From Streptomyces fradiae (GTDB lineage: Bacteria > Actinomycetota > Actinomycetes > Streptomycetales > Streptomycetaceae), in assembly GCF_041270065.1 (NCBI RefSeq), contig NZ_CP065958.1:930001-994000 (forward strand): a stretch of DNA of 64,000 nt, in the 5' to 3' direction. A program made the position numbers and the translations under genes. Shown here piece by piece: positions 1-8,158 of this stretch (the stretch's first letter is position 1; every line of letters begins with the position of its first letter). The notes below the pieces were generated by a model that did not search any database, was not told where the DNA came from, and saw only the letters and a list, made by a program, of their open reading frames with translations.

Positions 1-197
1 AGGCCGAGCCCCACCAGGAACCGGGTCAGTCCGGCCTCGGCCTCGTGCAGTCGCTGCCGCCACAGGGCCGCGCGCTCCGAGTCGGGCATGGCGGCGAACA
101 CGCTCGCCCGGGTCTCGCTGTCGGTGTCGTCGGACCGGGGTGCCGCGAGGCCGGGGGCCGGCCCCACGGCTATGCCCCCGTTGGCCGCTGCACTCAT
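1..197 (-). CDS. Hypothetical protein, N-terminal part only
   Basis: The start codon is ATG at 197-195, preceded on the minus strand by a purine-rich GGGAGAAG ribosome binding site. The gene runs leftwards off the window, so only 65 residues are visible. They start with a low-complexity Gly/Ala/Pro stretch, followed by an acidic, helix-prone segment rich in Asp, Glu, Arg and Leu (around residues 23-60). No catalytic motif or membrane segment is visible. I do not recognise the family; the reading frame is supported by the ribosome binding site and by third-position GC bias. Confidence 0.6.
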   Translation of the reverse strand, partial: MSAAANGGIAVGPAPGLAAPRSDDTDSETRASVFAAMPDSERAALWRQRLHEAEAGLTRFLVGLG

Positions 198-441
198 CAA
201 CTTCTCCCTCTGCGAAACGGTGACCGGACATCGGGCGCCCGGCCACCGACCACGCTAGGAAGAAGGCCATCGGGCCAGAAGCTCCCTTCGGCCCGGATCG
301 GGGGAACGTTCGGAGCGCCGGGAGGAGCCCGGGCCCCCCGGACCGCTGGTCCATTGGTCGAATGCCTGTGCGCCCCGAGGATCCCCGGGAGCGGGCAGGC
401 CCGGGTCGGGCACGCGCCGGGCGCGGGTCGTGGCGACGCAC

Positions 442-472
442 GAGGGCGGGGCCCTTTGCGGACCCCGCCCTC
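442..472. terminator. Hairpin downstream of the LuxR regulator gene
   Basis: Perfect 10-bp inverted repeat (GAGGGCGGGG / CCCCGCCCTC) with an 11-nt loop, about 23 bp past the stop of the minus-strand regulator gene. It fits a factor-independent-type stem, although there is no T tract, as is usual in Streptomyces. The rest of the 198-494 gap shows no gene. Confidence 0.6.
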
Positions 473-494
473 CACGTGCGGTGTGCGCGCCTCC

Positions 495-1433
495 CTACGC
501 CAGTCCCTGGCGCAGGGCGTAGAGCGCGGCCTTCAGACGGTCCGGCTGGCCGATCTTGCGCAGGGCCCCGGACAGGTACTTCTTGACGGTCGCGACCGAC
601 AGCGAGAGCTCCCGCCCGATCTCCGCGTTCGACAGTCCGCGGGCCAGCAGGGCGAGGACGGCCCGCTCACGGTCCGTCAGTCCGGCTTCGTCGACGGGGA
701 GTTCGCCCGGGTCGTCGGCCGGGTGCGGGCCGCCCTCCGCGAGCAGGTCGTCCTCCAGCGGCGCCGGCAGGAAGATCGAACCGCCGGCGGCGACGACCGA
801 GATGGCCCGGACCACACAGCTCGGGTCCTGGTCGAGCGGGAAGGCACCGCTCACCCCGGCCCGGAGCATCCGCGTGACCTGGGAGGCGCTCTCGGGCTTT
901 CGCAGCAGAATGATCCGCGCCTGGGCGACCCCCTTGGAGCGGCGCAGGGAGCGGACCGTGGCCAGGTCCTTGGGCAGCGCCCCGGAGGCCCCGAGCAGCA
1001 CCACGTCGGGGCGGTAGCTGGGCATCTCGCGCAGCGCCTGCCACTGGTCCCGCACCGCGCCGACCACGCGGAGGCCCTCCCCCTGCGCCGAGTCGAGCAC
1101 GGTGCGCAGTCCGGCGAGGGCGATCGGGTGCCCGCCGGCGAGCAGCACCCGGGCGGCGATCCACGGGGAGTTGGCGGGGCTGTCGTTCCCCGCCGGATTG
1201 GACAAGGGCGTCAGGCGTAACTCGTACCTCCGTGAGTCCAGCACGGCGGCGTCCTCGCGGAAGAGCCGCTGGTGCCCGGCGGCGCTGTCGAAGGGATTGC
1301 AGGCCTCGGCCTCGATCAGTTCCTGTTCCGAGAGCCTCGCCACCTTCAGCAGCGGCGCACGCCCGGTGCCCTGCTGTGCTCTCCGCTGCGTGGTCCCCGT
1401 CGTGGCTCCGATAACCACGGTCATTCTGTTCAC
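495..1433 (-). CDS. Orphan LuxR/NarL-type regulator with degenerate receiver
   Basis: 312-aa putative DNA-binding regulator. A GTG start at 1433 is chosen because GGGGGAGGAAA lies directly upstream; the frame extends further but without such a site. The C-terminal about 60 residues form a LuxR helix-turn-helix (LTDRERAVLALLARGLSNAEIGREL, here split: TDRERAVLALLARG then NAEIGRELSLSVATVKKYL). Residues 92-215 resemble a response-regulator receiver fold, but the acidic pair reads GG (VLLAGGHP, residues 96-103) and the phospho-acceptor position in PDVVLLGASG (142-151) is Gly instead of Asp. About 90 extra N-terminal residues have no recognised domain. No histidine kinase is adjacent. The gene lies 118 bp downstream of a co-directional MFS transporter gene, so it may share its transcript or regulate it; that is inference. 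Confidence 0.8.
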   Translation of the reverse strand: MNRMTVVIGATTGTTQRRAQQGTGRAPLLKVARLSEQELIEAEACNPFDSAAGHQRLFREDAAVLDSRRYELRLTPLSNPAGNDSPANSPWIAARVLLAGGHPIALAGLRTVLDSAQGEGLRVVGAVRDQWQALREMPSYRPDVVLLGASGALPKDLATVRSLRRSKGVAQARIILLRKPESASQVTRMLRAGVSGAFPLDQDPSCVVRAISVVAAGGSIFLPAPLEDDLLAEGGPHPADDPGELPVDEAGLTDRERAVLALLARGLSNAEIGRELSLSVATVKKYLSGALRKIGQPDRLKAALYALRQGLA

Positions 1434-1551
1434 TGCATTTCCTCCCCCGTGAGTCATGGGCATCGCATGGATCCTAAACATCCATTTCAAGCACATCGGA
1501 GCAGAGCGACGGAAGAATCGGCCGAGAACATTCACACCTCCGAAACCGCGC

Positions 1552-2871
1552 TCATCTCAGGGCGACGCCCTTCGTCTCGCGCATTCCGGCGTAGACGAGA
1601 GTCGAAAGCAGGGCGAGGCCGGAGACGTACCACCCGAACCAGGCGGCGTGGCCCCGGTCGATCAGGGTCGTCGCCAGGTACGGGGCGGTGCCGCCGAAGG
1701 CGGCGACGGTGAGCGCGTACGGCACGCCGACGCCCGTCGTACGGACCGCGGCGGGGAACAGCTCGGCCATGACCGCGCCGCTGACGGCGGTGTACCCGGT
1801 GAGCAGCACCATGCCCGCGCACGAGATCAGCAGCAGGCTCCAGAAGGAGTTCCGCAGCAGCCCGAGCAGCGGGACGGTCAGCACCGTGAACCCCACGCCG
1901 AACGCGATCAGCAGGGGCTTGCGGCCCACCCGGTCCGAGAGCAGTCCCGCGAGCGGCTGGAGGACGATGAAGAAAGCGAGCGAGACGGTGCTCGCGGTGA
2001 GCGCCGGGCCCGGGGCGAGGCCCACGACGAGGCGCGCGTAGGTGGGCAGGAAGGTCGTCCAGGTGTAGAAGACGACGGTGGCCCCGAGGGTCATGCCGAC
2101 GACGAGCGCCGCCTCGCGGGGGTTGCCCCGCAGGAAGTCGAACGGGCGCGGCCGGGGGGCGGTCGCCCGGACCGCGGGCGGGTGGGTCTCCTCGGTTCCG
2201 CGGCGGATCCAGAGCCCGGTCACGCAGGCCAGCGCCCCGACGGCGAAGGCGATACGCCAGCCCCAGGCGTGCATCTGGGCCGTGGTGAGCTGCCAGGCGA
2301 GCAGGGCGGCGACACCGGAGGCGAGGAGCTGTCCGAGGTTCCCGCTCACATAGGCGACGCTGGAGTAGAGACCGCGGCGCCCCGACGGGGCGGACTCGGC
2401 CGCGAAGACGGCGGACACCGTCGATTCGCCGCCCACGGAGAGCCCCTGGGCGAGCCGGATGACGACGAGCAGCACCGGGGAGGCGACCCCGATCTGCTGG
2501 TACGTGGGGAGCGCGGCCATCGCCAGCTGGCCGGCCCCCATCAGCGTGATCGTCGTCGCCATGGCGGTCCGGCGGCCGCGCCGGTCGGCGAGCAGGCCGA
2601 TCAGGAGTCCGCCGGCGGGGCGGGCCGCGAAGCCCACCGCGAAGACCGCGAAGGCGTTGAGCGCGAGGACGGCCTGACCGCCGCCCGGCGGGAAGATCCG
2701 GTCGGCGAAGTAGACCGACAGATACGCGTACGCGAGCCAGTCGTACCACTCGGCCAGGTTCCCGGCGGAGGCCGCGAGCAGCTGGCGGCGCCCGTCCGCC
2801 ACCGGCGCGGGCGGCGTCGCCGGCGCGGGCTGGGCGGGCGCCATCGGCTCCGGCGGGGATTCGGCTCTCAT
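1552..2871 (-). CDS. MFS transporter, metabolite:H+ symporter (MHS) type
   Basis: 439-aa predicted 12-helix membrane transporter that probably imports a small carboxylate, osmolyte or similar solute with protons. The first helix carries AGNLAEWYDWLAYAYLS, typical of the ShiA/KgtP/ProP MHS subfamily, followed by the MFS motif A-like DRRGRRTAM between helices 2 and 3, and a second copy, SDRVGRKP, in the C-terminal half. The start ATG at 2871 has GGAGGG 9 nt upstream; upstream in-frame Met codons at 3042 lack one. The N-terminus is Pro/Ala-rich and cytoplasmic. The substrate cannot be assigned from sequence. It precedes the LuxR gene on the same strand. The 264 bp upstream (2872-3135) hold no gene I can support. 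Confidence 0.88.
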   Translation of the reverse strand: MRAESPPEPMAPAQPAPATPPAPVADGRRQLLAASAGNLAEWYDWLAYAYLSVYFADRIFPPGGGQAVLALNAFAVFAVGFAARPAGGLLIGLLADRRGRRTAMATTITLMGAGQLAMAALPTYQQIGVASPVLLVVIRLAQGLSVGGESTVSAVFAAESAPSGRRGLYSSVAYVSGNLGQLLASGVAALLAWQLTTAQMHAWGWRIAFAVGALACVTGLWIRRGTEETHPPAVRATAPRPRPFDFLRGNPREAALVVGMTLGATVVFYTWTTFLPTYARLVVGLAPGPALTASTVSLAFFIVLQPLAGLLSDRVGRKPLLIAFGVGFTVLTVPLLGLLRNSFWSLLLISCAGMVLLTGYTAVSGAVMAELFPAAVRTTGVGVPYALTVAAFGGTAPYLATTLIDRGHAAWFGWYVSGLALLSTLVYAGMRETKGVALR

Positions 2872-3135
2872 CGGTACGTCCCTCCGGGGCGGTATTCGGT
2901 GGCGGGTCGCCGAGCGCCGCCGACCGGAGAGTGAATTCCCGGACGCGGGCACCCGTACGAAATCCGGCCGCCCACCCTCGCATGCCGTGGACCGAATGGG
3001 GAAACCGCTCCCCGCTGCTATGTCACCTGTGCTGGAGTCCACCTCTCCGAACGCGTCAGGAATGGCGGAAAGTCACCCTCACCGGCGGTCGATAAAATCA
3101 GCCGGAACATCGAGAATTCGCCTCGGAACGCCGCC

Positions 3136-3363
3136 CTAGACCCCCGGCAGGGTGTCCTGTTCCACCTCGTGGCGGCGGGTGCGGATGTCCGGGCCGGCGG
3201 GGTGGAGTTTGGCGTCGCAGGCCGGGCCCAGACCCGTACGGCGGGAATCCGGGCCGGTCAGGGGGCGGCCGCACAGGCGGCAGCGGACCCGGCGGGTCTC
3301 GGCGGGCGCGGAATCGATGTCGATTGCCAGTGGTTCGTCTCCCATGCTGAGATCAAACCCCAT
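3136..3363 (-). CDS. Small zinc-ribbon-like protein (DUF6011 type)
   Basis: 75-aa protein with a four-cysteine-type knuckle: CRLCGRPLTGPDSRRTGLGPACDAKL has CxxC followed by a single later Cys and a conserved Arg-x-Gly-x-Gly-x-x-C element, the pattern of DUF6011 proteins common in actinobacteria. A metal- or nucleic-acid-binding role is plausible but unproven. Two Met codons are possible starts (3363 and 3345); neither has a clear ribosome binding site. The gene is divergent from the glutathione peroxidase gene, with 20 bp between the proposed starts. Confidence 0.65.
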   Translation of the reverse strand: MGFDLSMGDEPLAIDIDSAPAETRRVRCRLCGRPLTGPDSRRTGLGPACDAKLHPAGPDIRTRRHEVEQDTLPGV

Positions 3364-3383
3364 TGGTGTGACAAGGAGCTCCC

Positions 3384-3866
3384 ATGAGCCTGTACGACAT
3401 CCCCCTGACGACCCTGTCCGGTGATCCGGTCTCGCTCGGCGACTTCCGCGACAAGGCCGTCCTGGTGGTCAACGTGGCCTCCAAGTGCGGTCTGACCCCG
3501 CAGTACGAGGGCCTGGAGCGGCTGCAGAAGGAGTACGGGGAGCGCGGCTTCACCGTGCTCGGCGTGCCGTGCAACCAGTTCGCGGGGCAGGAGCCGGGCA
3601 GCGCCGAGGAGATCGAGACGTTCTGCTCGACGACGTACGGGGTGAGCTTCCCGCTGCTCGCGAAGACCGAGGTCAACGGGGACGGGCGGCACCCGCTGTA
3701 CGCGGAGCTGACCAAGGTCGCGGACGCCGACGGCGAGGCCGGCGACGTGCAGTGGAACTTCGAGAAGTTCCTGATCGGGCGGGACGGCGCGGTCACCCGC
3801 TTCCGGCCGCGCACCGAGCCCGGGGCCGCGGAGATCGTCAGCGCCATCGAGGCCCAGCTTGCCTGA
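3384..3866 (+). CDS. Glutathione peroxidase-family thiol peroxidase
   Basis: 160-aa cytosolic peroxidase that reduces hydroperoxides. The peroxidatic cysteine is Cys35 in ASKCGLT, and the other family residues are the Gln in CNQFAGQEPG (residues 63-72) and the Trp/Asn in QWNFEKFLI. A second Cys81 in ETFCSTTYGV occupies the resolving-cysteine position of thioredoxin-dependent members of this family. Because actinobacteria use mycothiol and thioredoxin instead of glutathione, thioredoxin is the likely reductant (inference). AAGGAG lies 7 nt upstream of the ATG. It overlaps the next gene by 8 bp, so the two are probably co-translated. Confidence 0.93.
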   Translation: MSLYDIPLTTLSGDPVSLGDFRDKAVLVVNVASKCGLTPQYEGLERLQKEYGERGFTVLGVPCNQFAGQEPGSAEEIETFCSTTYGVSFPLLAKTEVNGDGRHPLYAELTKVADADGEAGDVQWNFEKFLIGRDGAVTRFRPRTEPGAAEIVSAIEAQLA

Positions 3867-4626
3867 CCTGGGGGTGGTGGAGCGGCTGCGGGCCGCGGGC
3901 TGCGTCTTCGCCGAGGAGGAGGCGGAGCTGCTGAGCGCGGCGGCGGCCGGTCCGGCCGAGCTCGACGCGATGGTCGAGCGGCGGGCGGCCGGCCTGCCGC
4001 TGGAGCACGTGGTGGGCTGGGCCGCGTTCCGGGGGCTGCGGATCGAGGTCGACGCCGGGGTGTTCGTACCGCGCCGGCGCACGGAGTTCCTGGTCGAGCA
4101 GGCCGTGCGGCTCGCCCGGCCGGGCGCCGTCTGCGTCGACCTGTGCTGCGGCTCCGGCGCGGCGGGCGCGGTGCTGCTCGCGTCCGTCGAGGACGCCGAG
4201 GTGCACGCCTCCGACATCGAGCCGGCGGCGGTGCGCTGCGCCCGCCGCAATGTGGAGCCGCGCGGCGGCCGGGTGTACGAGGGCGACCTCTTCGACCCGC
4301 TGCCGGACGCCCTGCGCGGCCGGATCGAGATCCTGGTCGCGAACGTCCCCTACGTGCCCAGCGGCGACGTGCCGCTGCTCCCGGCCGAGGCCCGCGAGCA
4401 CGAGCCGCTGGTCGCCCTCGACGGCGGCGCGGACGGCCTGGACGTGCTGCGCCGGGTCGCGGCCGGGGCCGTGGAGTGGCTGGCCCCGGGCGGCCGGCTG
4501 CTGTGCGAGACGAGCGAGCGGCAGGCCGCCCGGGCCGTGGCCGCGGTCACCGCGTACGGCCTGACGGCCCGGATCGTCACGGACGAGGAGCTGTACGCGA
4601 CGGTCCTGGTGGCGACCCGGCCGTAA
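3859..4626 (+). CDS. Putative protein N5-glutamine methyltransferase (HemK/PrmC-like)
   Basis: 255-aa SAM-dependent methyltransferase. It has the short N-terminal helical region (LEHVVGWAAFRGLRIEV) and the FVPRRRTEFLVEQ segment of the PrmC/HemK family, a SAM-binding loop (DLCCGSGAAG, around residues 94-103), and the catalytic NPPY motif in the variant form NVPYVP. It probably methylates a Gln side chain in a protein, but the NVPY variant puts it among HemK-like paralogues, not the housekeeping release-factor enzyme. The start is a TTG at 3859 overlapping the peroxidase stop; a GTG at 3874 is an alternative. The stop codon sits in the first of three 15-bp repeats. Confidence 0.82.
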   Translation: MPDLGVVERLRAAGCVFAEEEAELLSAAAAGPAELDAMVERRAAGLPLEHVVGWAAFRGLRIEVDAGVFVPRRRTEFLVEQAVRLARPGAVCVDLCCGSGAAGAVLLASVEDAEVHASDIEPAAVRCARRNVEPRGGRVYEGDLFDPLPDALRGRIEILVANVPYVPSGDVPLLPAEAREHEPLVALDGGADGLDVLRRVAAGAVEWLAPGGRLLCETSERQAARAVAAVTAYGLTARIVTDEELYATVLVATRP

Positions 4627-4664
4627 CAGCGCCAGCCGTAACAGCGCCGCCCGTGACGGCGCCG
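4620..4664. repeat. Three tandem 15-bp repeats at a convergent gene junction
   Basis: Units GCCGTAACAGCGCCA (4620-4634), GCCGTAACAGCGCCG (4635-4649) and the diverged CCCGTGACGGCGCCG (4650-4664). The array contains the methyltransferase stop codon and ends 1 bp before the stop of the convergent P450 gene. It is probably a replication-slippage product; each unit has dyad character (GGCGC) that may aid termination. Confidence 0.8.
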
Positions 4665-4665
4665 C

Positions 4666-6054
4666 TCAGGCGGTACGGCGCTTCAGCCGGCAGCGGGCCG
4701 GGCCCAGCGCCTGGAGGGTGATCGCGGAGTCGAGCGGCACCTGGGTGTCGATCGCCTCCAGCTCGTGGTCCTGGAGGATCATCGCGAGCGCGATCACCGA
4801 CTCCAGCATGGAGAAGTGCTGGCCGATGCAGGCGCGGGGGCCGCCGCCGAAGGGGAAGTACGCGTAGCGCGGGCGGGCGGCCTCGGCCTCCGGGGTGAAC
4901 CGGTCGGGGTCGAAGCGCTCCGGGTCCTCCCAGTAGCGCGGGTGCCGGTGGGTGACCCACGACGAGACGATCACATCGGCCCCGGCGGGGATGGTGTGGC
5001 CGCCGATCTCGGTGGCCGCCACCGCCCGGCGGCCGATCGCCGGAGCCGCCGGGAAGAGCCGCATGGCCTCCTTGAGGACCTGGGTGAGGTACGGCAGGGC
5101 GTCGAGGTCGGCCGCGCCCGGGGTCCGGCCGGCCAGGACCCGGTCGAGCTCCTCGTGGGCGCGCGCCTGGTGCTCGGGGTGGCGGGCCAGCAGATGGAGC
5201 GCGAAGCCGAGCGAGGTCGCGGTGGTCTCATGGCCCGCGAGCAGGAACACCAGGACCTGTTCGCGCAGTTCGGCCGGGTCGAAGGCGCTGCCGTCCTCCT
5301 CGCCGGCGGCGACAAGCAGGGTGAGCAGGTCGCGGCCCTCGCCGGCCGTGCCGGCCGCGCGCCGCTCGGCGATGATCCGGTCGCAGACCGCGTACAGCTC
5401 CTCGTGGGCGACGGCGGCCCGCCGGTTCGACGGCGTCGGCCAGGACCGGGGCGGCTTGCGGGGCGAGTAGCCGCGGCGCGCCACGTAGGCGCCGAGCACC
5501 GGGAAGCAGCGCTCGACGATGCCGACGGCCTCGTCGACGTCGGTGCCGAAGAGGATGCGGGCGACGGCGCGCAGCGCGAGTCCGGTCATCTCGTGGACCA
5601 CGTCGACGGTCTCGGCGCCGCGGGCGTGCCAGCCGTCGGTGAGCCGGGTGACCTCGTCGGCCACGGCGGAGGCGTAGGTGTCGACGCTGCGGCGGGTGAA
5701 CAGCGGCTGGACGAGCCGCCGTTGGCGCAGATAGTCGGCGTCCTGGCTGGTCAGCAGGCCGTTGCCGAAGGACTCCCGGATCTCCTGGTAGAAGGCGTTG
5801 TCCTTGCGGAAGTTGGCGGCCTCGCCGGCCAGCACCTGCTGGGCACCCTCGGCGGAGAAGACGCAGTGGACGGTGGCCCGCATCCCGGGCGGTCCGGCGG
5901 TGATCCGGACGACGTCCCCGTGGTCGCGGCGGGCCTTGAGGAAGGTGCCGAGCGAGTCGTTCTTGAGGTCGAGCAGCGAGCCGAGCAGCGGAAGTCCGGT
6001 GAGTTCGGGAATCGGCGGAGTGGTGCCCGTGCCGGTCGTCGTGTTGGTCGCCAT
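4666..6054 (-). CDS. Cytochrome P450
   Basis: 462-aa heme monooxygenase. Diagnostic features are the I-helix oxygen-activation motif AGHETT (residues 273-278), the ExxR pair Glu329/Arg332 in KEAMRLFP, and the heme loop FPFGGGPRACIG with the thiolate ligand Cys409. The N-terminus is Thr-rich and then reads IPELTGLPLLGSLLDL, resembling the Pro-rich entry of eukaryote-like P450s such as the CYP102/CYP110-type heme domains, but no membrane anchor or reductase domain is present. GGGGGAG lies about 9 nt before the ATG. The substrate is unknown; no ferredoxin or biosynthetic cluster is adjacent. It is divergent from a VOC-family gene. Confidence 0.93.
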   Translation of the reverse strand: MATNTTTGTGTTPPIPELTGLPLLGSLLDLKNDSLGTFLKARRDHGDVVRITAGPPGMRATVHCVFSAEGAQQVLAGEAANFRKDNAFYQEIRESFGNGLLTSQDADYLRQRRLVQPLFTRRSVDTYASAVADEVTRLTDGWHARGAETVDVVHEMTGLALRAVARILFGTDVDEAVGIVERCFPVLGAYVARRGYSPRKPPRSWPTPSNRRAAVAHEELYAVCDRIIAERRAAGTAGEGRDLLTLLVAAGEEDGSAFDPAELREQVLVFLLAGHETTATSLGFALHLLARHPEHQARAHEELDRVLAGRTPGAADLDALPYLTQVLKEAMRLFPAAPAIGRRAVAATEIGGHTIPAGADVIVSSWVTHRHPRYWEDPERFDPDRFTPEAEAARPRYAYFPFGGGPRACIGQHFSMLESVIALAMILQDHELEAIDTQVPLDSAITLQALGPARCRLKRRTA

Positions 6055-6155
6055 CGTGCTGTCTCCCCCTCGTGAGCTTCGGTGGCGCGTCGATTCTGCC
6101 CCAGGCGGGCGGCGCTGTCCGCCCTGTTGTCAGTGGTGTCTGCGACGCTTCCCCC

Positions 6156-6668
6156 ATGAACGCAGAAGAGACCCACGAGGCGGGAGCGGGCGCGCCGGGG
6201 ACGGACGCGCCGGGCCCGGTCCTGCAGCTGACCATCGACTGCGCGGACCCGCGCCGGCTCGTCCCCTTCTGGGCGGCGGCGCTGCGGTATGTGCCGGAGC
6301 CGCCGCCGGAGGGGCATGCGACGTGGATGGCGTACTGGCGGGCGATGGGTGTGCCCGAGGAGGAACTGGAGGGCGGCGCGGGCGAGTTGCCGGAGTCGAT
6401 CGTGGACCCGAAGGGCGTCGGCCCGCGGGTCTGGTTCCAGCAGGTCCCCGAGCCGAAGACGGTGAAGAACCGGCTGCATCTCGATCTGAAGGTCGGCGGC
6501 GGCCGCACGGTGCCGGTTGCCGTCCGGCGGGCCAGGGTGGACGGGGAGGTGGCCCGGCTGACCGCGCTCGGCGCGTCGGTGCTGCGCACGATGGACGAGC
6601 CGGAGGGGATGGACCACTACGCGGTGGTGCTCCGGGACCCGGAGGGCAACGAGTTCTGCGTCGTATGA
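6156..6668 (+). CDS. VOC-family (glyoxalase/bleomycin-resistance fold) protein
   Basis: 170-aa protein of the vicinal-oxygen-chelate superfamily. It has the two-module pattern LQLTIDCADPRRLVPFWAAAL near the N-terminus, a central VKNRLHLDLKV strand bearing a metal-ligand-position His, and the C-terminal YAVVLRDPEGNEFCVV. This subtype (KNRLHLDL...DPEGNEFC) is very common in Streptomyces and usually of unknown substrate. The ATG at 6156 follows a short leader; an upstream in-frame Met at 6072 lacks support. A second, shorter relative lies at 31208-31555. Confidence 0.82.
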   Translation: MNAEETHEAGAGAPGTDAPGPVLQLTIDCADPRRLVPFWAAALRYVPEPPPEGHATWMAYWRAMGVPEEELEGGAGELPESIVDPKGVGPRVWFQQVPEPKTVKNRLHLDLKVGGGRTVPVAVRRARVDGEVARLTALGASVLRTMDEPEGMDHYAVVLRDPEGNEFCVV

Positions 6669-6740
6669 GCCCTCCGGGCCCGGGCGGCCCGGGGCCTGGA
6701 CTCCCCGGGGGCCGGTGCGCGGCGTGCCGCGGTCAGCGGG

Positions 6741-7973
6741 TCAGCGGATCGGCATGCCGGAGAGGGTGCGGGCGATGACCAGGCGCTGGATCTCGCTCGT
6801 GCCCTCGAAGATGGTGTAGATGGCGGCGTCGCGGTGCATCCGCTCGACCGGGTACTCGCGGGTGTAGCCGTTGCCGCCGAGGATCTGGATGGCCTGGGCG
6901 GTGACCTTCTTGGCGACCTCGCTCGCGTACAGCTTGGACATCGAGCCCTCGGCGGAGGTGAAGGGCTTGCCGGCGGTGGCCATCCAGGAGGCGCGCCAGA
7001 CCAGGAGGCGGGCGGCGTCGATCTGGGTGCGCATGTCGGCGAGCTGGAAGGCGACACCCTGGTTGTCGATGATCGGGCGGCCGAACTGCTCGCGCGTCTT
7101 GGCGTAGTCGAGGGCGACCTCGTACGCGGCGCGGGCGGTGCCGACGGCCATGGCGCCGACGGCGGGGCGGGAGGCCTCGAAGGTGGCCATCGCCGCGTTC
7201 TTCACGCGCTCCCCGTTGCCGGCCTGCTTGGCGCGCTCGCGGGCCCGGGCGAGGCGCTCGTCGAGCTTCTCCTTGCCGCCGAGCAGACAGTGGCCGGGGA
7301 CCCGGACGTTCTCCAGGACGACCTCGGCGGTGTGCGAGGCGCGGATGCCGTGCTTCTGGAACTTCTGGCCCTGGGAGAGGCCGGGGGTGTTCGGCGGCAC
7401 GATGAAGGAGGCATGGCCCTTGGAGCCGAGCTCGGGGTCGACGACGGCGACGACGACATGCACGTTGGCGATGCCGCCGTTGGTCGCCCAGGTCTTGGTG
7501 CCGTTGAGCACCCACTCGTCCTTGGCCTCGTCGTAGACGGCACGGGTGCGCATGGAGGCGACGTCCGAACCGGCGTCGGGCTCGGAGGAGCAGAAGGCGG
7601 CGACCTTGACGTCGTCGGCGTCGCCGTACATCTGCGGGACCCAGGTGCCGATCTGCTCCTCGGTGCCGTTGGCGAGGACGCCGACGGCGGCGAGGCCGGT
7701 GCCGACGATCGACAGCGCGATGCCGGCGTCGCCCCAGAAGAGCTCCTCCATGGCCATCGGGATGCCGAGACCGGTCGGGTCGAAGAACTGCTGCGCGTAG
7801 AAGTCGAGGGAGTAGATTCCGAGCTTGGCGGCCTCCTGGATGATCGGCCAGGGGGTCTCCTCACGCTCGTCCCACTCGGCCGCCGCGGGGCGCATCACGT
7901 CGGCGGCGAAGCCGTGGAGCCAGTCGCGCACCTGCTTCTGGTCGTCGTTGAGTTCGAGCGTGAACTCGGCCAT
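6741..7973 (-). CDS. Acyl-CoA dehydrogenase
   Basis: 410-aa FAD enzyme that oxidises acyl-CoA to the trans-2-enoyl-CoA. The three acyl-CoA dehydrogenase modules are present: an N-terminal helical domain, the middle beta domain ([12 protein letters not shown] and [13 protein letters not shown]), and the C-terminal helical domain with [39 protein letters not shown] and the catalytic-Glu segment [19 protein letters not shown] precedes the ATG. It is divergent from a TetR regulator; an inverted repeat (7991-8007) starts 18 bp upstream of the start codon, so expression is probably repressed by that TetR and released by an acyl ligand (inference). Confidence 0.95.
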   Translation of the reverse strand: MAEFTLELNDDQKQVRDWLHGFAADVMRPAAAEWDEREETPWPIIQEAAKLGIYSLDFYAQQFFDPTGLGIPMAMEELFWGDAGIALSIVGTGLAAVGVLANGTEEQIGTWVPQMYGDADDVKVAAFCSSEPDAGSDVASMRTRAVYDEAKDEWVLNGTKTWATNGGIANVHVVVAVVDPELGSKGHASFIVPPNTPGLSQGQKFQKHGIRASHTAEVVLENVRVPGHCLLGGKEKLDERLARARERAKQAGNGERVKNAAMATFEASRPAVGAMAVGTARAAYEVALDYAKTREQFGRPIIDNQGVAFQLADMRTQIDAARLLVWRASWMATAGKPFTSAEGSMSKLYASEVAKKVTAQAIQILGGNGYTREYPVERMHRDAAIYTIFEGTSEIQRLVIARTLSGMPIR

Positions 7974-7990
7974 GATCCCTCCCGGCGGTG

Positions 7991-8030
7991 TGTTACTTGC
8001 GGTAACAGCATTTTGTTACCGACGGGTACA
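7991..8030. promoter_or_regulatory. Probable TetR operator between acyl-CoA dehydrogenase and its regulator
   Basis: A perfect 6-5-6 palindrome TGTTACTTGCGGTAACA (7991-8007) is followed by a weaker copy TGTTACCGACGGGTACA (8014-8030), centres 23 bp apart. Both lie in the divergent intergenic region. A third degenerate TGTTAC occurs around 8108. Size and spacing fit a TetR dimer pair. Confidence 0.65.
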
Positions 8031-8158
8031 GGCTGTCAACCAGCAACGGAGCAGTTCCTGACGGGCCCTCTCCGACACCGGCCGGACGGCACCGGGTGCC
8101 GCTCGGGTGTTACGTTGCGACAGCCTCAGGAATTTCGTACGGGCGGGGAGACACGCTG

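Noticed and set aside
4666..6668. P450 plus VOC gene as a biosynthetic gene cluster
   Set aside because: No synthase, ferredoxin, or other tailoring genes are nearby; proximity alone is not enough.
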